Positions 55,967 through 64,000 of a stretch of 64,000 bases of DNA are shown one piece after another (the first letter of the stretch is position 1; every line of letters starts with the position of its first letter). Both the position numbers and the translations under genes were made by a program. The DNA is from an uncultured Oscillospiraceae bacterium (GTDB taxonomy: Bacteria; Bacillota; Clostridia; Oscillospirales; Oscillospiraceae): assembly GCA_910587205.1 (NCBI GenBank), contig CAJULZ010000002.1:1-64000 (forward strand), given 5' to 3'. Under the pieces are notes generated by a model, which made no database searches, had not been told where the DNA came from, and saw nothing but the letters and a program-made list of their open reading frames with translations.

Positions 55967-56665
55967 ATGCTGAAAGTAGTCATTGCGGACGATGAGGCGC
56001 GGGTGTGCCAGCTGATCCTGATGCTGGCGGACTGGGACGGCCTGGGGATGGGGGTGGCCGGGGTGGCCTCCAACGGATTGGAGGCACTGGAGCTGGTGGA
56101 GCGGCTTCACCCGGATATTCTAATCACAGACATCCGGAGGCCGGGCTGCCACGGGCTGGAGCTGATCGAGCGGGCCAAGGGCGAGTTTCCCCAGCTGGAG
56201 ATCGTCATCATCAGCGGCTACGCCCATTTCGAGTTCGCCCAGACCGCCATCAAGCATGGTGTGGGGGACTATCTGATCAAGCCCATCAAGAGGGAGGAGC
56301 TGATGGCCACTCTGGAGAAGCTGGGCCAGCGGCGTCACAACGACGCCATCCGCCCCATCCGCATGGTCAAGCAGTACGTACAGGAGCACTACAGCCAGCC
56401 CATTACATTGGAAAGCGTATGCGAGGTTGCAGGTTTCAGTCCCAGCTATTTCAGCACCCTGTTTAAGAAGGAAACCGGGGAGGGCTTTGCGAAATACCTG
56501 ACCCACGTTCGGATGGAACGGGCCAAGGAGCTGCTCCAGCAAACCAATCTGCCGGTATCGGAGATCTATGTCCAGGTGGGCTACAGCGATCTAAAGCACT
56601 TTACACAGAACTTCAAAAAAGATACGAATCTGAATCCGGGCCAGTATCGGAAGCTGTACGGATGA
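55967..56665 (+). CDS. YesN-type response regulator with AraC output domain
   Basis: A 232-residue regulator. The receiver has the acidic pocket VIADDEAR, the phospho-acceptor in ILITDIRRPGCHGLEL and the Lys in YLIKPIKREEL. The AraC-type domain (about 130-230) has ITLESVCEVAGFSPSYFSTL and VSEIYVQVGYSDLKHFTQNF. AGGAGG precedes ATG 55967. It is shorter than many YesN proteins, with almost no linker. Its partner kinase should be the next gene, but that is reduced to an ATPase fragment, so signalling may be broken. Confidence 0.88.
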   Translation: MLKVVIADDEARVCQLILMLADWDGLGMGVAGVASNGLEALELVERLHPDILITDIRRPGCHGLELIERAKGEFPQLEIVIISGYAHFEFAQTAIKHGVGDYLIKPIKREELMATLEKLGQRRHNDAIRPIRMVKQYVQEHYSQPITLESVCEVAGFSPSYFSTLFKKETGEGFAKYLTHVRMERAKELLQQTNLPVSEIYVQVGYSDLKHFTQNFKKDTNLNPGQYRKLYG

Positions 56666-58257
56666 GCCTGCGCTGCCCAATATGGGTCTGCCGGACAGAG
56701 CTTTTCATAAAGCGCCTGCTCATCAGCGTGTCCGACGACGGCATCGGGATGGAGGAAACAGTGCTGGAGCAGCTGAACAACCGCCTGGGCAAGGGCGGCA
56801 TCGTCAACTCCAAGCCAAAGGAGGAGAGCCAGGGCGGCGTAGCGCTGGTGAACGTGGATAACCGCATCCGTCTATTGTTCGGAGAGGAATACGGGCTCCA
56901 TGTCTATTCCATGGTGGGCCTGGGAACTACGGTGGAAATCATGCTGCCCTGTATCCTGAACGATTGGGATGTGAAAAATCCGGAGGCGCTGCAACGCGGG
57001 AACATCTACTACAGGGAGGAATTGATCAATACCTGGCGGGCGGGCGGCCCCCGCTACAATCGAATCGGGGTGATCCAGAGCAGCAGCTGTCTGGTGGAGG
57101 GGCTGACGGTGGAGGACAACATCTACGTGTTTCGCCCCGCCTTCAAAAGCTGGCTGATCCGCCCCAAGCTTCTGCGCCAGCAGCTCCAGCCTATTTTGGA
57201 CAAATTCGACCCGAACCTTTCCGGCGGGGCGTATGTGGAGGATCTGACCCATTTCCAGCGGTTTGTGGTGGAACTGGTGAAGGCGGTGGTGGCGGGGTGC
57301 CGCCTCATCATCCTGCGGGAAGTGAGTACCTTTATCAGTGACCTGGAGCTGTCCCGCCTCCAGGATATCCTGCGGTATTATGCCGGGGAGGGCCTCTCTT
57401 TTTTATATTTGGGCCATCACTGCGAGGAACTGACCCAGATATGTGACCAAACGGCCCTGTTCTCCAATGGGCGGATTGTCAAGATTCTGGAACACGAGTG
57501 GATCGGGGCGCCCGCCTCCTTTGACAACATCGTCCGCAGGCAGCTGGAGCGGTACCATGACCGGGCGGGCCTGCCCCCGGTGCTGGAGGTCGAAGAACTC
57601 TCCGGCGGAACAATAGATAAGCTGACCTTTTCTGTGGCCCCGGGAGAATGTGTGGTGCTCCAGGATCTGCAGAACAGGATATTCCGCGATCTGGTTGGGC
57701 TGTTCATGGGAGATGTCCCCATCCGGGCGGGAGCGATCCGGTTGAGCGGCGTGCCCTACCGCCCGGGACAGAACCGTCAAATTGCGGTCATTGTGGAGCG
57801 GCCGGATCACTCCATGATCTTCTCCCAGCTGAGTTATCTGGACAATCTGGGGATAACGCTGGACCATCGCCTGCCGGAGTTGTGGCTCAGCCGCCGGGTG
57901 CAGTGGGGTCTTCGGCAGGAGTGCGAGAACAAACTGGGGACAGAGGTGTTCGATTTACCGCCGGGCAAGCTTTTGACCCAGCAGAAATACGACTTGGTAT
58001 ACCGGCGTATCCTGCTGCAAAATCCAAAGGTGGTTTTCTGTATACAGCCGTTTCAGGGAGCGGATATGGAAATGCGTATTCATATCTGGAAGCTCCTGGA
58101 GCAAGTCCTGGAGAAAGGCATCGCGCTGGTTATTCTGGCCATTAACCTGGCGGACTCCCTCTCTCTGGCATCCCGGCTGATTCGCATCCGCCAGGATGCG
58201 CCGCCCGAACCCTATGAGCAGTCGGAGTTTGGATGCGTCCCGTTCATTGCCCCTTGA
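56662..58257 (+). CDS. Hybrid of a histidine-kinase ATPase fragment and a degenerate CUT2 ABC-type ATPase
   Basis: The 531-residue frame starts inside the regulator stop (ATGA). Residues about 20-95 are the C-terminal part of a YesM-type kinase ATPase (VSDDGIGMEETVLEQL, GGVALVNVDNRIRLLFG, GLGTTVEIMLP). The sensor, histidine and N-box are absent. The rest aligns in layout with a CUT2 ABC ATPase, both halves: LTVEDNIYVFRP, LIILREVSTFISDLEL where a Walker B DEPT should be, LGHHCEELTQICDQTALFSNGRIV, and VAPGECVVLQDLQNRIF where a Walker A would be. Catalytic motifs are lost, so it cannot be a working ABC motor. It may be a deletion product or a repurposed regulatory protein. Confidence 0.62.
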   Translation: MSLRCPIWVCRTELFIKRLLISVSDDGIGMEETVLEQLNNRLGKGGIVNSKPKEESQGGVALVNVDNRIRLLFGEEYGLHVYSMVGLGTTVEIMLPCILNDWDVKNPEALQRGNIYYREELINTWRAGGPRYNRIGVIQSSSCLVEGLTVEDNIYVFRPAFKSWLIRPKLLRQQLQPILDKFDPNLSGGAYVEDLTHFQRFVVELVKAVVAGCRLIILREVSTFISDLELSRLQDILRYYAGEGLSFLYLGHHCEELTQICDQTALFSNGRIVKILEHEWIGAPASFDNIVRRQLERYHDRAGLPPVLEVEELSGGTIDKLTFSVAPGECVVLQDLQNRIFRDLVGLFMGDVPIRAGAIRLSGVPYRPGQNRQIAVIVERPDHSMIFSQLSYLDNLGITLDHRLPELWLSRRVQWGLRQECENKLGTEVFDLPPGKLLTQQKYDLVYRRILLQNPKVVFCIQPFQGADMEMRIHIWKLLEQVLEKGIALVILAINLADSLSLASRLIRIRQDAPPEPYEQSEFGCVPFIAP

Positions 58258-58332
58258 CTGGACTTGTACCGGGGACCATCTCCCCCATAACTGGGGAAAT
58301 ATTCAGCAAAAATACGAGAGGAATGGTAAAAC

Positions 58333-59019
58333 ATGAAGCGTTCTGAAATCAACAAGGCTCTGAAGGAACTGGAAACCATGTGCGCCCAGTACCGTTTTGC
58401 CCTGCCCCCTTTTTGCCGCTTTACCCCGGAGGAATGGCAGTCCAAAGGGCACGAGTACGATGAGGTGCGGGAGTGTATGCTGGGCTGGGACATTACTGAC
58501 TACGGCAAGGGGGACTTCGACCACTTTGGTTTCTCCCTCATCACCATCCGCAACGGCAACCGCGCCCTGGCGGACAAGTACCCCAAGGTGTATGCGGAGA
58601 AGCTGCTCTATCTAAAGGAGGGCCAGTACGCCCCAAACCACTTTCACTGGTACAAGACGGAGGACATCATCAACCGGGGCGGCGGGAACGTGTTGATCCG
58701 GGTATACAATTCCCTGCCGGACGAGGAGATCGACTACCACTCCAACGTCACCGTCCACACCGATGGGCGCACTTACACGGTTCCGGCGGGAACCCAAATC
58801 CGGCTCACCCCCGGCGAGAGCATCCACATCCAGCAGCGGCTGTACCACGACTTCACCGTGGAGGAGGGCGGTGGCCCGGTGCTGCTGGGAGAGGTCAGCC
58901 AGTGCAACGACGACAACACGGACAACCGATTCAATCCTCCCGTGGGCCGTTTCCCGAAAATCGAGGAGGACGAGTCCCCCTACCGGCTGCTGTGCAACGA
59001 GTACCCGGCGGCAAAATGA
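58333..59019 (+). CDS. D-lyxose/D-mannose ketol-isomerase (cupin type)
   Basis: A 228-residue cupin of the D-lyxose isomerase family. Metal ligands are visible as His-x-His and Glu in NHFHWYKTEDI (about 98-108) and His in RLYHDFTVEE. Other family features are ITDYGKGDFDHFGF near the start and LLGEVSQCNDDNTDN near the end. It interconverts D-lyxose and D-xylulose, or D-mannose and D-fructose. The gene is intact although its neighbours are damaged. It is followed 10 bases later by a broken sugar kinase, consistent with an isomerase-kinase pathway. Confidence 0.85.
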   Translation: MKRSEINKALKELETMCAQYRFALPPFCRFTPEEWQSKGHEYDEVRECMLGWDITDYGKGDFDHFGFSLITIRNGNRALADKYPKVYAEKLLYLKEGQYAPNHFHWYKTEDIINRGGGNVLIRVYNSLPDEEIDYHSNVTVHTDGRTYTVPAGTQIRLTPGESIHIQQRLYHDFTVEEGGGPVLLGEVSQCNDDNTDNRFNPPVGRFPKIEEDESPYRLLCNEYPAAK

Positions 59020-59029
59020 GGGCGGCGCC

Positions 59030-59332
59030 ATGATTGATGTGACGGCTCTGGGTGAACTGCTGATTGGCTTCACCTGTCTGAGTACCGATGAAACGGGCTG
59101 CCCCACCATGGCCGCCCATCCCGGCGGGGCTCCCGCCAACTTTCTGGCCGCGCTGGCCGGATTTGGCGCCAAGACCGCCCTGCAGGGCAAAGTGGGCGCG
59201 GATGCCTTCGGGAAACTGCTGGTCAAGACACTGGGATAAGCCGGGATTGAAACCCGCGGGCTGGTTCAGTTCAGCGGTGTGTTTACTACCTTGGCTTTCG
59301 TAACCCTGGACGAGAGCGGGGATCGGGTAAAG
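59030..59332 (+). pseudogene. PfkB-type sugar kinase, truncated
   Basis: ATG 59030 begins a PfkB-family kinase N-terminus (DVTALGELLIGF, HPGGAPANFLAALAGFGAKT, KVGADAFGKLLVKTLG). A TAA stop at 59237 interrupts it. The same frame continues AGIETRGLVQFSGVFTTLAF and LDESGD, then is cut off by insertion-sequence remnants. The ATP-binding and catalytic C-terminal half is missing. It would have phosphorylated the ketose made by the isomerase upstream. Confidence 0.8.
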
Positions 59333-59645
59333 TGTCCCCCAACAAGTCAAGGACAATAATAGGGTGTCATTCTGGGTTCTGAGACGGTTTCACAAAGGGG
59401 ACTGCAAGCGTAGATCTCTTTAAGGGGTAAACTCCAGATTCCAGGTAATGTGCATATTAGTTCGGTGACAGGAGTGCCAAATTCCATTGGTAACGGTCGT
59501 TGTTATAATAGTCTGTCCAATTGTCTATATGGGCAAGTAGGTTGTTGTAATCGCTGCAGGCGGCCAAGACCAACTCATCCTTCATGTGTCCGAAGAAGCT
59601 CTCCTGCGGCGCGTTGTCCCAGCAGTTGGCTTTTCTGGGCATGGA
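59333..59645 (-). mobile_element. IS3-family insertion sequence remnant (3' end of transposase)
   Basis: On the minus strand the frame ending at 59457 reads SMPRKANCWDNAPQESFFGH and NLLAHIDNWTDYYNNDRYQW, the end of an IS3/IS150-type DDE transposase (last catalytic Glu in QESFFGH). Only about 62 residues survive. The part from 59333 to 59456 is the element's non-coding end. The remnant lies where the kinase 3' part and the epimerase 5' part should be. Confidence 0.8.
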
Positions 59646-59679
59646 CTGACGCAGATGATTGTCGCGGAGGCGGTGTGCC

Positions 59680-60128
59680 TCAGAGCGTTCGCATTCCGGG
59701 TGATTTACGAACTGGAGGGCAACGGTCTGTCCATCACCTGCGAGGTGAAGAACTGCGATGAGCAGATCATGTATTTCGGCCTGGGTGCGCATCCTGGCTT
59801 TCGGGTTCCGCTGCGGGCCGGGAAGCGGTTTGAGGACTATCGCCTGCGCTTTGAGGCCCCGTGCCACCCACGGCGTATCGGTTTCACGGATGACTGCTTT
59901 CTGGATGGAATAGACCAAGCATTTCCGTTGGAGGGAGATCAGCTTCTTCCTCTGTCGCACGGCCTGTTCGATGATGACGCAATCGTGCTGAAGGAGGCGG
60001 GCCGCCGGGTCACTTTGGAAACAACCGGAGACCCGCGGAGTGTTTCTGTAGAGTTCCCCGGCATGGACTATCTGGGGCTTTGGCATATGCCCGGGACGGA
60101 CGCTCCCTATGTATGCATTGAGCCATAG
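59680..60128 (+). pseudogene. Aldose 1-epimerase-family protein, fragment
   Basis: The plus frame encodes the second half of a LacX-type aldose epimerase-like protein: FRVIYELEGNGLSITCEVKN, MYFGLGAHPGFRVPL and LGLWHMPGTDAPYVCIEP. The N-terminal half is missing, replaced by the IS3 remnant, and the protein stops at CIEP, where relatives continue with a Trp-rich tail. Both ends are therefore damaged. From 60129 to 60517 I see no complete gene; 60340-60445 holds a short frame (VVRQDGISMVVFFVS) that could be another remnant. Confidence 0.7.
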
Positions 60129-60517
60129 TGTTCTCTGCCCTCCGTAAAGAGAGATTGCCGTTTTTGAGAAGCAGTCAGATTTGATCTTCTGCATTCCAAC
60201 AAAATTTATCGCAACACGTGGAGCATCAAAATCAGCGTATGATAAAGAGCGTCCGAGCTCGTCGGAAATTCCGGTGGGCTTCGCTGTTCAACCCGTCAAA
60301 ACGTAGCGGTTTTGCGGCTAAAACCGCTAAGAGAAAGATATACCGCCCTTTATCGGCACCGTCGTCCGCCAGGACGGCATATCCATGGTGGTCTTCTTCG
60401 TCAGCAAAATCATATTCCCCGAGGGGGAGCCCAAGAGGATGTCATAGGCAACCCATATTGGCTCTGCGTTAAGAACCTGGATTTTTTATGCGGCAGTGTT
60501 GAGGGTTCTTCTTTGTA

Positions 60518-60610
60518 GACACTGGTGCAATTTATCCGTGAGAATCACGGCAGCAGGTTCCCCCTGTGTGCGGGAACCTGCTGCCGTAGGGTTTGATCAC
60601 ATAACCAGCC
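60518..60610 (+). repeat. Dispersed boundary repeat, copy 4, with hairpin
   Basis: The left piece near 60521 (GACACTGGTGCAATTTATC) and the right piece TGATCACATAACCAGCC (60594-60610) match copy 2 at 22162-22257. Between them is a perfect 16-bp hairpin (60547-60562, 60572-60587) with a 9-base loop. The hairpin could terminate transcription from the regulator gene at 60626, but no T-run follows. Confidence 0.55.
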
Positions 60611-60625
60611 CCCTCTGTCATATGC

Positions 60626-61888
60626 TTATCTGCGGACGGAACCTGCCTGATATTCCGTGGGTGTCATGTTCATGTAACGCTTAAACACCTTGGTAAAGTA
60701 GTAGGCGTTGTCATAGCCCAGCATATGGGACACCTCGTACACCATATGCTTCCCATCCCGGAGTAGGGTGCAGGCGTATTTCACCTTGGTGGCGTTGACG
60801 TAGTCCATAAAATTCTGCCCCAGCTGGCGCTTGAATAGGCTGGAGAGGTAGTTGGGGGTGATGCCGATGGCGGCGGCCACATCCTGCACCAGTACCCGCT
60901 CCAGAATATGAGAATCCACATACCGTTTTGCAGCGGCCACATAGTCCCCCCTGCCCATGGACTGGGACCAGTTCAGGAAGGGCTGGGGGGACAGGGCAAA
61001 TTCCCGCCGGAGAATCTCCACTTGAAGACGCAGTTCCACCAGTCCCTGTTTGGACAGCACTCCAGTGGCCAATATGCTTAGCCCCATCTGGGAGATGTCC
61101 CGGAAGGCGGTGGCCAGCCGGGCCTGGAACTGGGCGAGAGGCGTTGTGTCCTCCAGACCCCAGAGAAAAAACATGGTCGTGTCGTCTGCCGGCCCGGGGG
61201 GCAGCGGGGTGAAGTTTAAGCCCTGAAAGACCTTTTGCGCGACATCCAGAGCCAGAGTTCGGTGGAAGCCAAACAGCCTCCGGAGGTCTTCCTGGGCAAA
61301 TGAGCCGATATCCGGGATGGCGGAGGGGTTCATTACCAGCAGGGCGGCAGCGCAGCGGCTGCACGCTCCCAGCCCCTCCAGCGCGGCGATGGCCCGCTCC
61401 GTCCCATACCCTCCTTCGGGGGAGAGAAGGGTGGCGGCGTGGCGGGCAACGGCCTCTGCAGGGGTGCTTTCATGTCCAGGGAGAGCCGCGCCCTCACGGA
61501 GTCTGCGGCGTTTTCGGCACTCATCTGTGGCCAACCGGAGGGAACGGGCCAGTTTTTCCCCGTCCAGATCAATTTTCAGCAGGTAGTCCACCGCTCGGTT
61601 GCGCAATGACTGCTGGGCCATGTGGAAGTCCTGATGGTTGGTGAGCATGATAAATACAAGCTCCGGGTACCGCCGGGCACAAGCTTCCAGCAGCTCCAGG
61701 CCGGTAAACCGGGGCATTTTGATGTCGCATACCACAATATCTGGGTGAAGGGCCTCCACCAGCTCCAGGGCCTGCCGCCCGTCCCGGGCTGTGCCGCACA
61801 CGGTACAGTCCAGCAGCTCCCAGTCCAGCATAGACTGCAGGCCGGACAGGATGATGGGCTCGTCGTCGGCCAATAGGACACGGTACAT
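60626..61888 (-). CDS. YesN-type response regulator with AraC output domain
   Basis: The 420-residue protein has a receiver (VLLADDEPIILSG, phospho-acceptor in IVVCDIKMPRFTGLE, Lys in DYLLKIDLDG), a long middle region of about 190 residues and an AraC-type domain at the end (VLVQDVAAAIGITPNYLSSL, VYEVSHMLGYDNAYYFTKVF). ATG 61888 follows AGGAGGGT. It follows the kinase at 61905 by 16 bases and forms a standard YesM/YesN pair. The probable target is the divergent lipoprotein gene at 63877. Confidence 0.92.
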   Translation of the reverse strand: MYRVLLADDEPIILSGLQSMLDWELLDCTVCGTARDGRQALELVEALHPDIVVCDIKMPRFTGLELLEACARRYPELVFIMLTNHQDFHMAQQSLRNRAVDYLLKIDLDGEKLARSLRLATDECRKRRRLREGAALPGHESTPAEAVARHAATLLSPEGGYGTERAIAALEGLGACSRCAAALLVMNPSAIPDIGSFAQEDLRRLFGFHRTLALDVAQKVFQGLNFTPLPPGPADDTTMFFLWGLEDTTPLAQFQARLATAFRDISQMGLSILATGVLSKQGLVELRLQVEILRREFALSPQPFLNWSQSMGRGDYVAAAKRYVDSHILERVLVQDVAAAIGITPNYLSSLFKRQLGQNFMDYVNATKVKYACTLLRDGKHMVYEVSHMLGYDNAYYFTKVFKRYMNMTPTEYQAGSVRR

Positions 61889-61904
61889 AGGCACCCTCCT
61901 GTTC

Positions 61905-63641
61905 TCAGGTCTCCTTACTGACGCGAACATAGATTTTCGTGTATTCCCCCGGGACGCTCTCCACCCGTAGTCCCGCCCGCTTGCCGTAAGCCAGCTTCAA
62001 CCGCTGGTTCACATTGCCTAAACCGATACCCGTCATGGAGGATTTGTCTGCTTCCTTCCCGGGATGGAGCGCGGCGGCGACCTCCTGGTTGGTCATGCCC
62101 ATGCCGTCGTCGGCGATGGTGAGCACCAGCAGATCTTCCTCCTCAAAGGCGTCCACCGTGATGGTGCCAAAGGAGCCCTTGGGTACCACGCCGTGGAAAA
62201 TGGCGTTCTCCACCAAGGGCTGGAGGGTGAATTTGATGACCTTATACTGCCGCAGCTGCTCCGGCACCTGGCAGCGGTACTGGAAGGAGCCCATATAGCG
62301 GATAGACTGGATGCTGACGTAGTCGTCCAGCAGGGCCAGCTCCTCCGCCAGGGTGATCCTGTCCGACACCCCCTTGCTGATGTTTTTCAGCAGGTTTACC
62401 AGGCTTTTCACCATCTTTTCGATGCCGGTGTTCTTCTGAACCACCGCCATCCAGTGGACGGAATTCAAGGTGTTGTAGAGGAAATGGGGGTTTACCTGGG
62501 ACTGGAGCAGGTCCATCTCAATCCTGGCCCGTTCATCGTGGAGGGCGATGGTCTCGGACAGGAGCTGTCGAAAGCCCAGTCCCAGTTCGTTGAGCCGGGC
62601 GCCGATCTCCCCCATCTCGCTGCGGGGCTTTTCCAGCTCGGGGTCGAAGGAGTAGTCGTTCATAGCGATGCGGTTGATCTTCTCGGTGATGCGGCGGATC
62701 GGGGTGGTGATATAATGAGTGAGCAAAATGAGGATGAATACGGCGATGAGCATGATCATTACAATCACCGTCACCGTCGAAAAGAGGATCTCGTGGTTGT
62801 CGGCCTGGAGCTGGGTTTGATTGACGCAACTGACCAGCGTCAATCCTTGGACGTGCAGGGGGTGACACTGGAGAGAGTAGGCCGTCCCATCGTATTGGAA
62901 TTCGGCGTCCTGTCCGACGCCGGAGGGGAGCGACTCCACCAAAGGAGTGGCAGCGGAGGAAGTGAGGCAGTTTCCAGCAGCCGTCTGGACAAAAAAGGGG
63001 TTCAGATCGTCGTAAGGGGTCAGTACGTCGGTGATAACATTGGCGCTCAGTTCAATGTAGACATATCCCAGCTGGTTGGAGGCGTAGCCATATACCGGGT
63101 AAAACAGGGCGAAGCAGTCCGCCCTGTTGGGGTTCAGGGAGGGGTATAGCCGCTGGAAGCCGGACTGACCCTCCTTTTTCCAGCTGCGAAACTGCTCCGA
63201 GGCAAGCAGATTGGACAGATCCCGCAAGCCGCCTTCATAGGTAGTGGTGGCGCTGACATACGCGCCATCCTCGCTGAAAATCACCAGGCGGTTGATGTAA
63301 CTGTCCAGGGGGAAGGTGCGCAGATAGACGTTGACGGCGTTCTGGGCCTTGAGTGCGTCGGCGGCAGCCCCGGGGGTGCCGGAGATCTGGTTCAGCGCGT
63401 CAATCACCTGACCAGAGTTGCCACAGTAGGTTTGGAGCGTGCGCACCTGCTCCAGACTGTCGTCCAGCCGGGCGGCAATGGCGCCGGCGTTGAGCCGGTC
63501 GATCTGGGCAATCTTGTCGGAGATGATCCGCTGCATGTACTGGTAAAGGTACAGGCTGCTCCCCAGCCCCACTGCCACTACGCAAAGCACCGTGCACAGG
63601 ATAATTTTGGAACGGATGCCCCAATAGCGCTTTTTCTCCAC
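61905..63641 (-). CDS. YesM-type sensor histidine kinase
   Basis: A 578-residue membrane kinase. A first membrane segment (about 13-34), an extracellular sensor of about 245 residues, a second segment (about 285-307) and a HAMP linker (ITTPIRRITEKINRI) lead to the His_kinase domain with phospho-acceptor in QVNPHFLYNTLNS (about residue 383). The ATPase domain has LVENAIFHG, IADDGMGM and GIGLGNVNQRL. Such kinases sense sugars or sugar-binding proteins and signal to AraC-type regulators, here the next gene. It is divergent from a sugar-binding-type lipoprotein gene. Confidence 0.92.
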   Translation of the reverse strand: MEKKRYWGIRSKIILCTVLCVVAVGLGSSLYLYQYMQRIISDKIAQIDRLNAGAIAARLDDSLEQVRTLQTYCGNSGQVIDALNQISGTPGAAADALKAQNAVNVYLRTFPLDSYINRLVIFSEDGAYVSATTTYEGGLRDLSNLLASEQFRSWKKEGQSGFQRLYPSLNPNRADCFALFYPVYGYASNQLGYVYIELSANVITDVLTPYDDLNPFFVQTAAGNCLTSSAATPLVESLPSGVGQDAEFQYDGTAYSLQCHPLHVQGLTLVSCVNQTQLQADNHEILFSTVTVIVMIMLIAVFILILLTHYITTPIRRITEKINRIAMNDYSFDPELEKPRSEMGEIGARLNELGLGFRQLLSETIALHDERARIEMDLLQSQVNPHFLYNTLNSVHWMAVVQKNTGIEKMVKSLVNLLKNISKGVSDRITLAEELALLDDYVSIQSIRYMGSFQYRCQVPEQLRQYKVIKFTLQPLVENAIFHGVVPKGSFGTITVDAFEEEDLLVLTIADDGMGMTNQEVAAALHPGKEADKSSMTGIGLGNVNQRLKLAYGKRAGLRVESVPGEYTKIYVRVSKET

Positions 63642-63794
63642 CTGGCCCGCCTCCAGCTGAATAATTCATTAAATTATATCGCATTTTTCGGGCCGCGCAA
63701 TCCAGGTTTGTAGAATAATACAGCTTTCGAGAATTTTTCGGCCCTGGAGAGGGCGATAGAAAAGATTCGTAATAGTTTTCTGTAGTTTTGGCCT

Positions 63795-63823
63795 TTTACA
63801 GGCGGGCGGGGATAGGCTACAAT
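63795..63823 (+). promoter_or_regulatory. Promoter of the lipoprotein gene at the window end
   Basis: TTTACA (63795-63800), 17 bases, TACAAT (63818-63823), about 53 bases before the start codon. It lies in the 235-base region shared with the divergent kinase gene. Confidence 0.72.
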
Positions 63824-63876
63824 GCAGGTATGGGTAATCCCCCGCGCAAAACTACATCAGTTTAGGAGTGGATTGT

Positions 63877-64000
63877 ATGAAAAAGCTTTTGTCCCTTGTC
63901 CTGGCCGGCGCCATGTGTCTGGGCCTGCTGTCCGGCTGCACCAGTGGCAAGCAGCCCGACCCCACGAATCCTCCTGCCGACAAGACCGATCCCCCGGTCG
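63877..64000 (+). CDS. Lipoprotein, probable sugar-binding protein of an ABC transporter (3' end outside window)
   Basis: ATG 63877, preceded by AGGAG, starts a lipoprotein signal (LLSLVLAGAMCLGLLSGC) followed by a Pro/Asp-rich linker (KQPDPTNPPADK). Only 41 codons are visible. The signal and linker resemble those of the binding protein at 16588, and position next to a YesM/YesN system fits a carbohydrate-binding protein. The family itself cannot be seen from this piece. Confidence 0.6.
   Translation, partial: MKKLLSLVLAGAMCLGLLSGCTSGKQPDPTNPPADKTDPPV

Noticed and set aside
60218..60472. Possible 84-codon gene before the YesN regulator
   Set aside because: Arg/Ser-rich composition, no ribosome site. 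A different frame there looks more like a decayed coding end, so no gene is called.
1..64000. CRISPR arrays, rRNA genes, riboswitches
   Set aside because: No regularly spaced repeats, no rRNA sequence and no clear riboswitch core were seen. Weak structured leaders cannot be excluded without covariance models.

Overview
The window looks like a GC-rich Gram-positive gut anaerobe of the Clostridia, most likely the Oscillospiraceae (Flavonifractor, Lawsonibacter or Oscillibacter type). The evidence is strong AGGAGG ribosome sites, AraC-type and YesM/YesN-type regulation of sugar genes, lipoprotein sugar-binding proteins, many glycosidases, and clostridial-type mobile-element genes (MobP3-like relaxase, tyrosine recombinases with a C-terminal tail). 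The assignment is inference. No rRNA, CRISPR array or intact tRNA was seen.

Layout. (1) 1-22.1 kb, sugar catabolism: the end of a membrane-anchored, domain-permuted GH3 glycosidase; a large GH2 glycosidase on the minus strand; divergently, an operon for a non-phosphorylative oxidative sugar pathway (SMP-30 lactonase, SDR dehydrogenase, IlvD/Edd-type aldonate dehydratase, RraA-type aldolase, AraC regulator); an aldose 1-epimerase; an AraF-like sugar ABC transporter; a second AraC regulator; and a DUF5107-TPR protein. An identical 26-bp motif lies upstream of both the transporter operon and the DUF5107 gene, so they probably form one regulon. (2) 22.2-34.4 kb, an integrated mobilizable element: two tandem damaged tyrosine recombinases, a frameshifted MobP3-like relaxase with Sel1 repeats, a ribbon-helix-helix accessory protein, a likely oriT region, a duplicated winged-helix protein, an excisionase carrying an in-frame palindromic insertion, and cargo (Fic, HipA-like kinase, secreted cysteine amidase-like protein, DUF6076, small proteins). 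(3) 34.5-39.5 kb, an MBOAT O-acyltransferase operon with two SGNH-type partner proteins fused to leucine-rich repeats. (4) 39.5-47.5 kb, a LytTR/GHKL two-component system divergent from a lipoprotein GH3 and a second permuted GH3. (5) 47.5-52.9 kb, scar tissue: an orphan tRNA-Thr 3' end next to an integrase tail, a FIST/chemoreceptor operon, an IS630 element and remnants. (6) 52.9-60.6 kb, a decaying second sugar locus: a frameshifted ABC ATPase, a permease fused to half a binding protein, a response regulator, a kinase-domain/ABC-like hybrid, a D-lyxose isomerase, and a sugar kinase and epimerase broken by an IS3 fragment. (7) 60.6-64 kb, a YesM/YesN two-component system divergent from a new lipoprotein gene that runs off the window.

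How it works together. Extracellular GH3 enzymes would trim oligosaccharides. The AraF-like ABC system would import the monosaccharide. Mutarotase, dehydrogenase, lactonase, dehydratase and aldolase would convert it to pyruvate plus an aldehyde without phosphorylation. The cytoplasmic GH2 would release the same sugar from imported glycosides. AraC, LytTR and YesN regulators sit next to their probable targets.

Caution: at least ten single-base length differences, mostly in homopolymer runs, break or fuse genes here. They may be consensus errors of the sequence rather than biology, and calls marked pseudogene should be read with that in mind.
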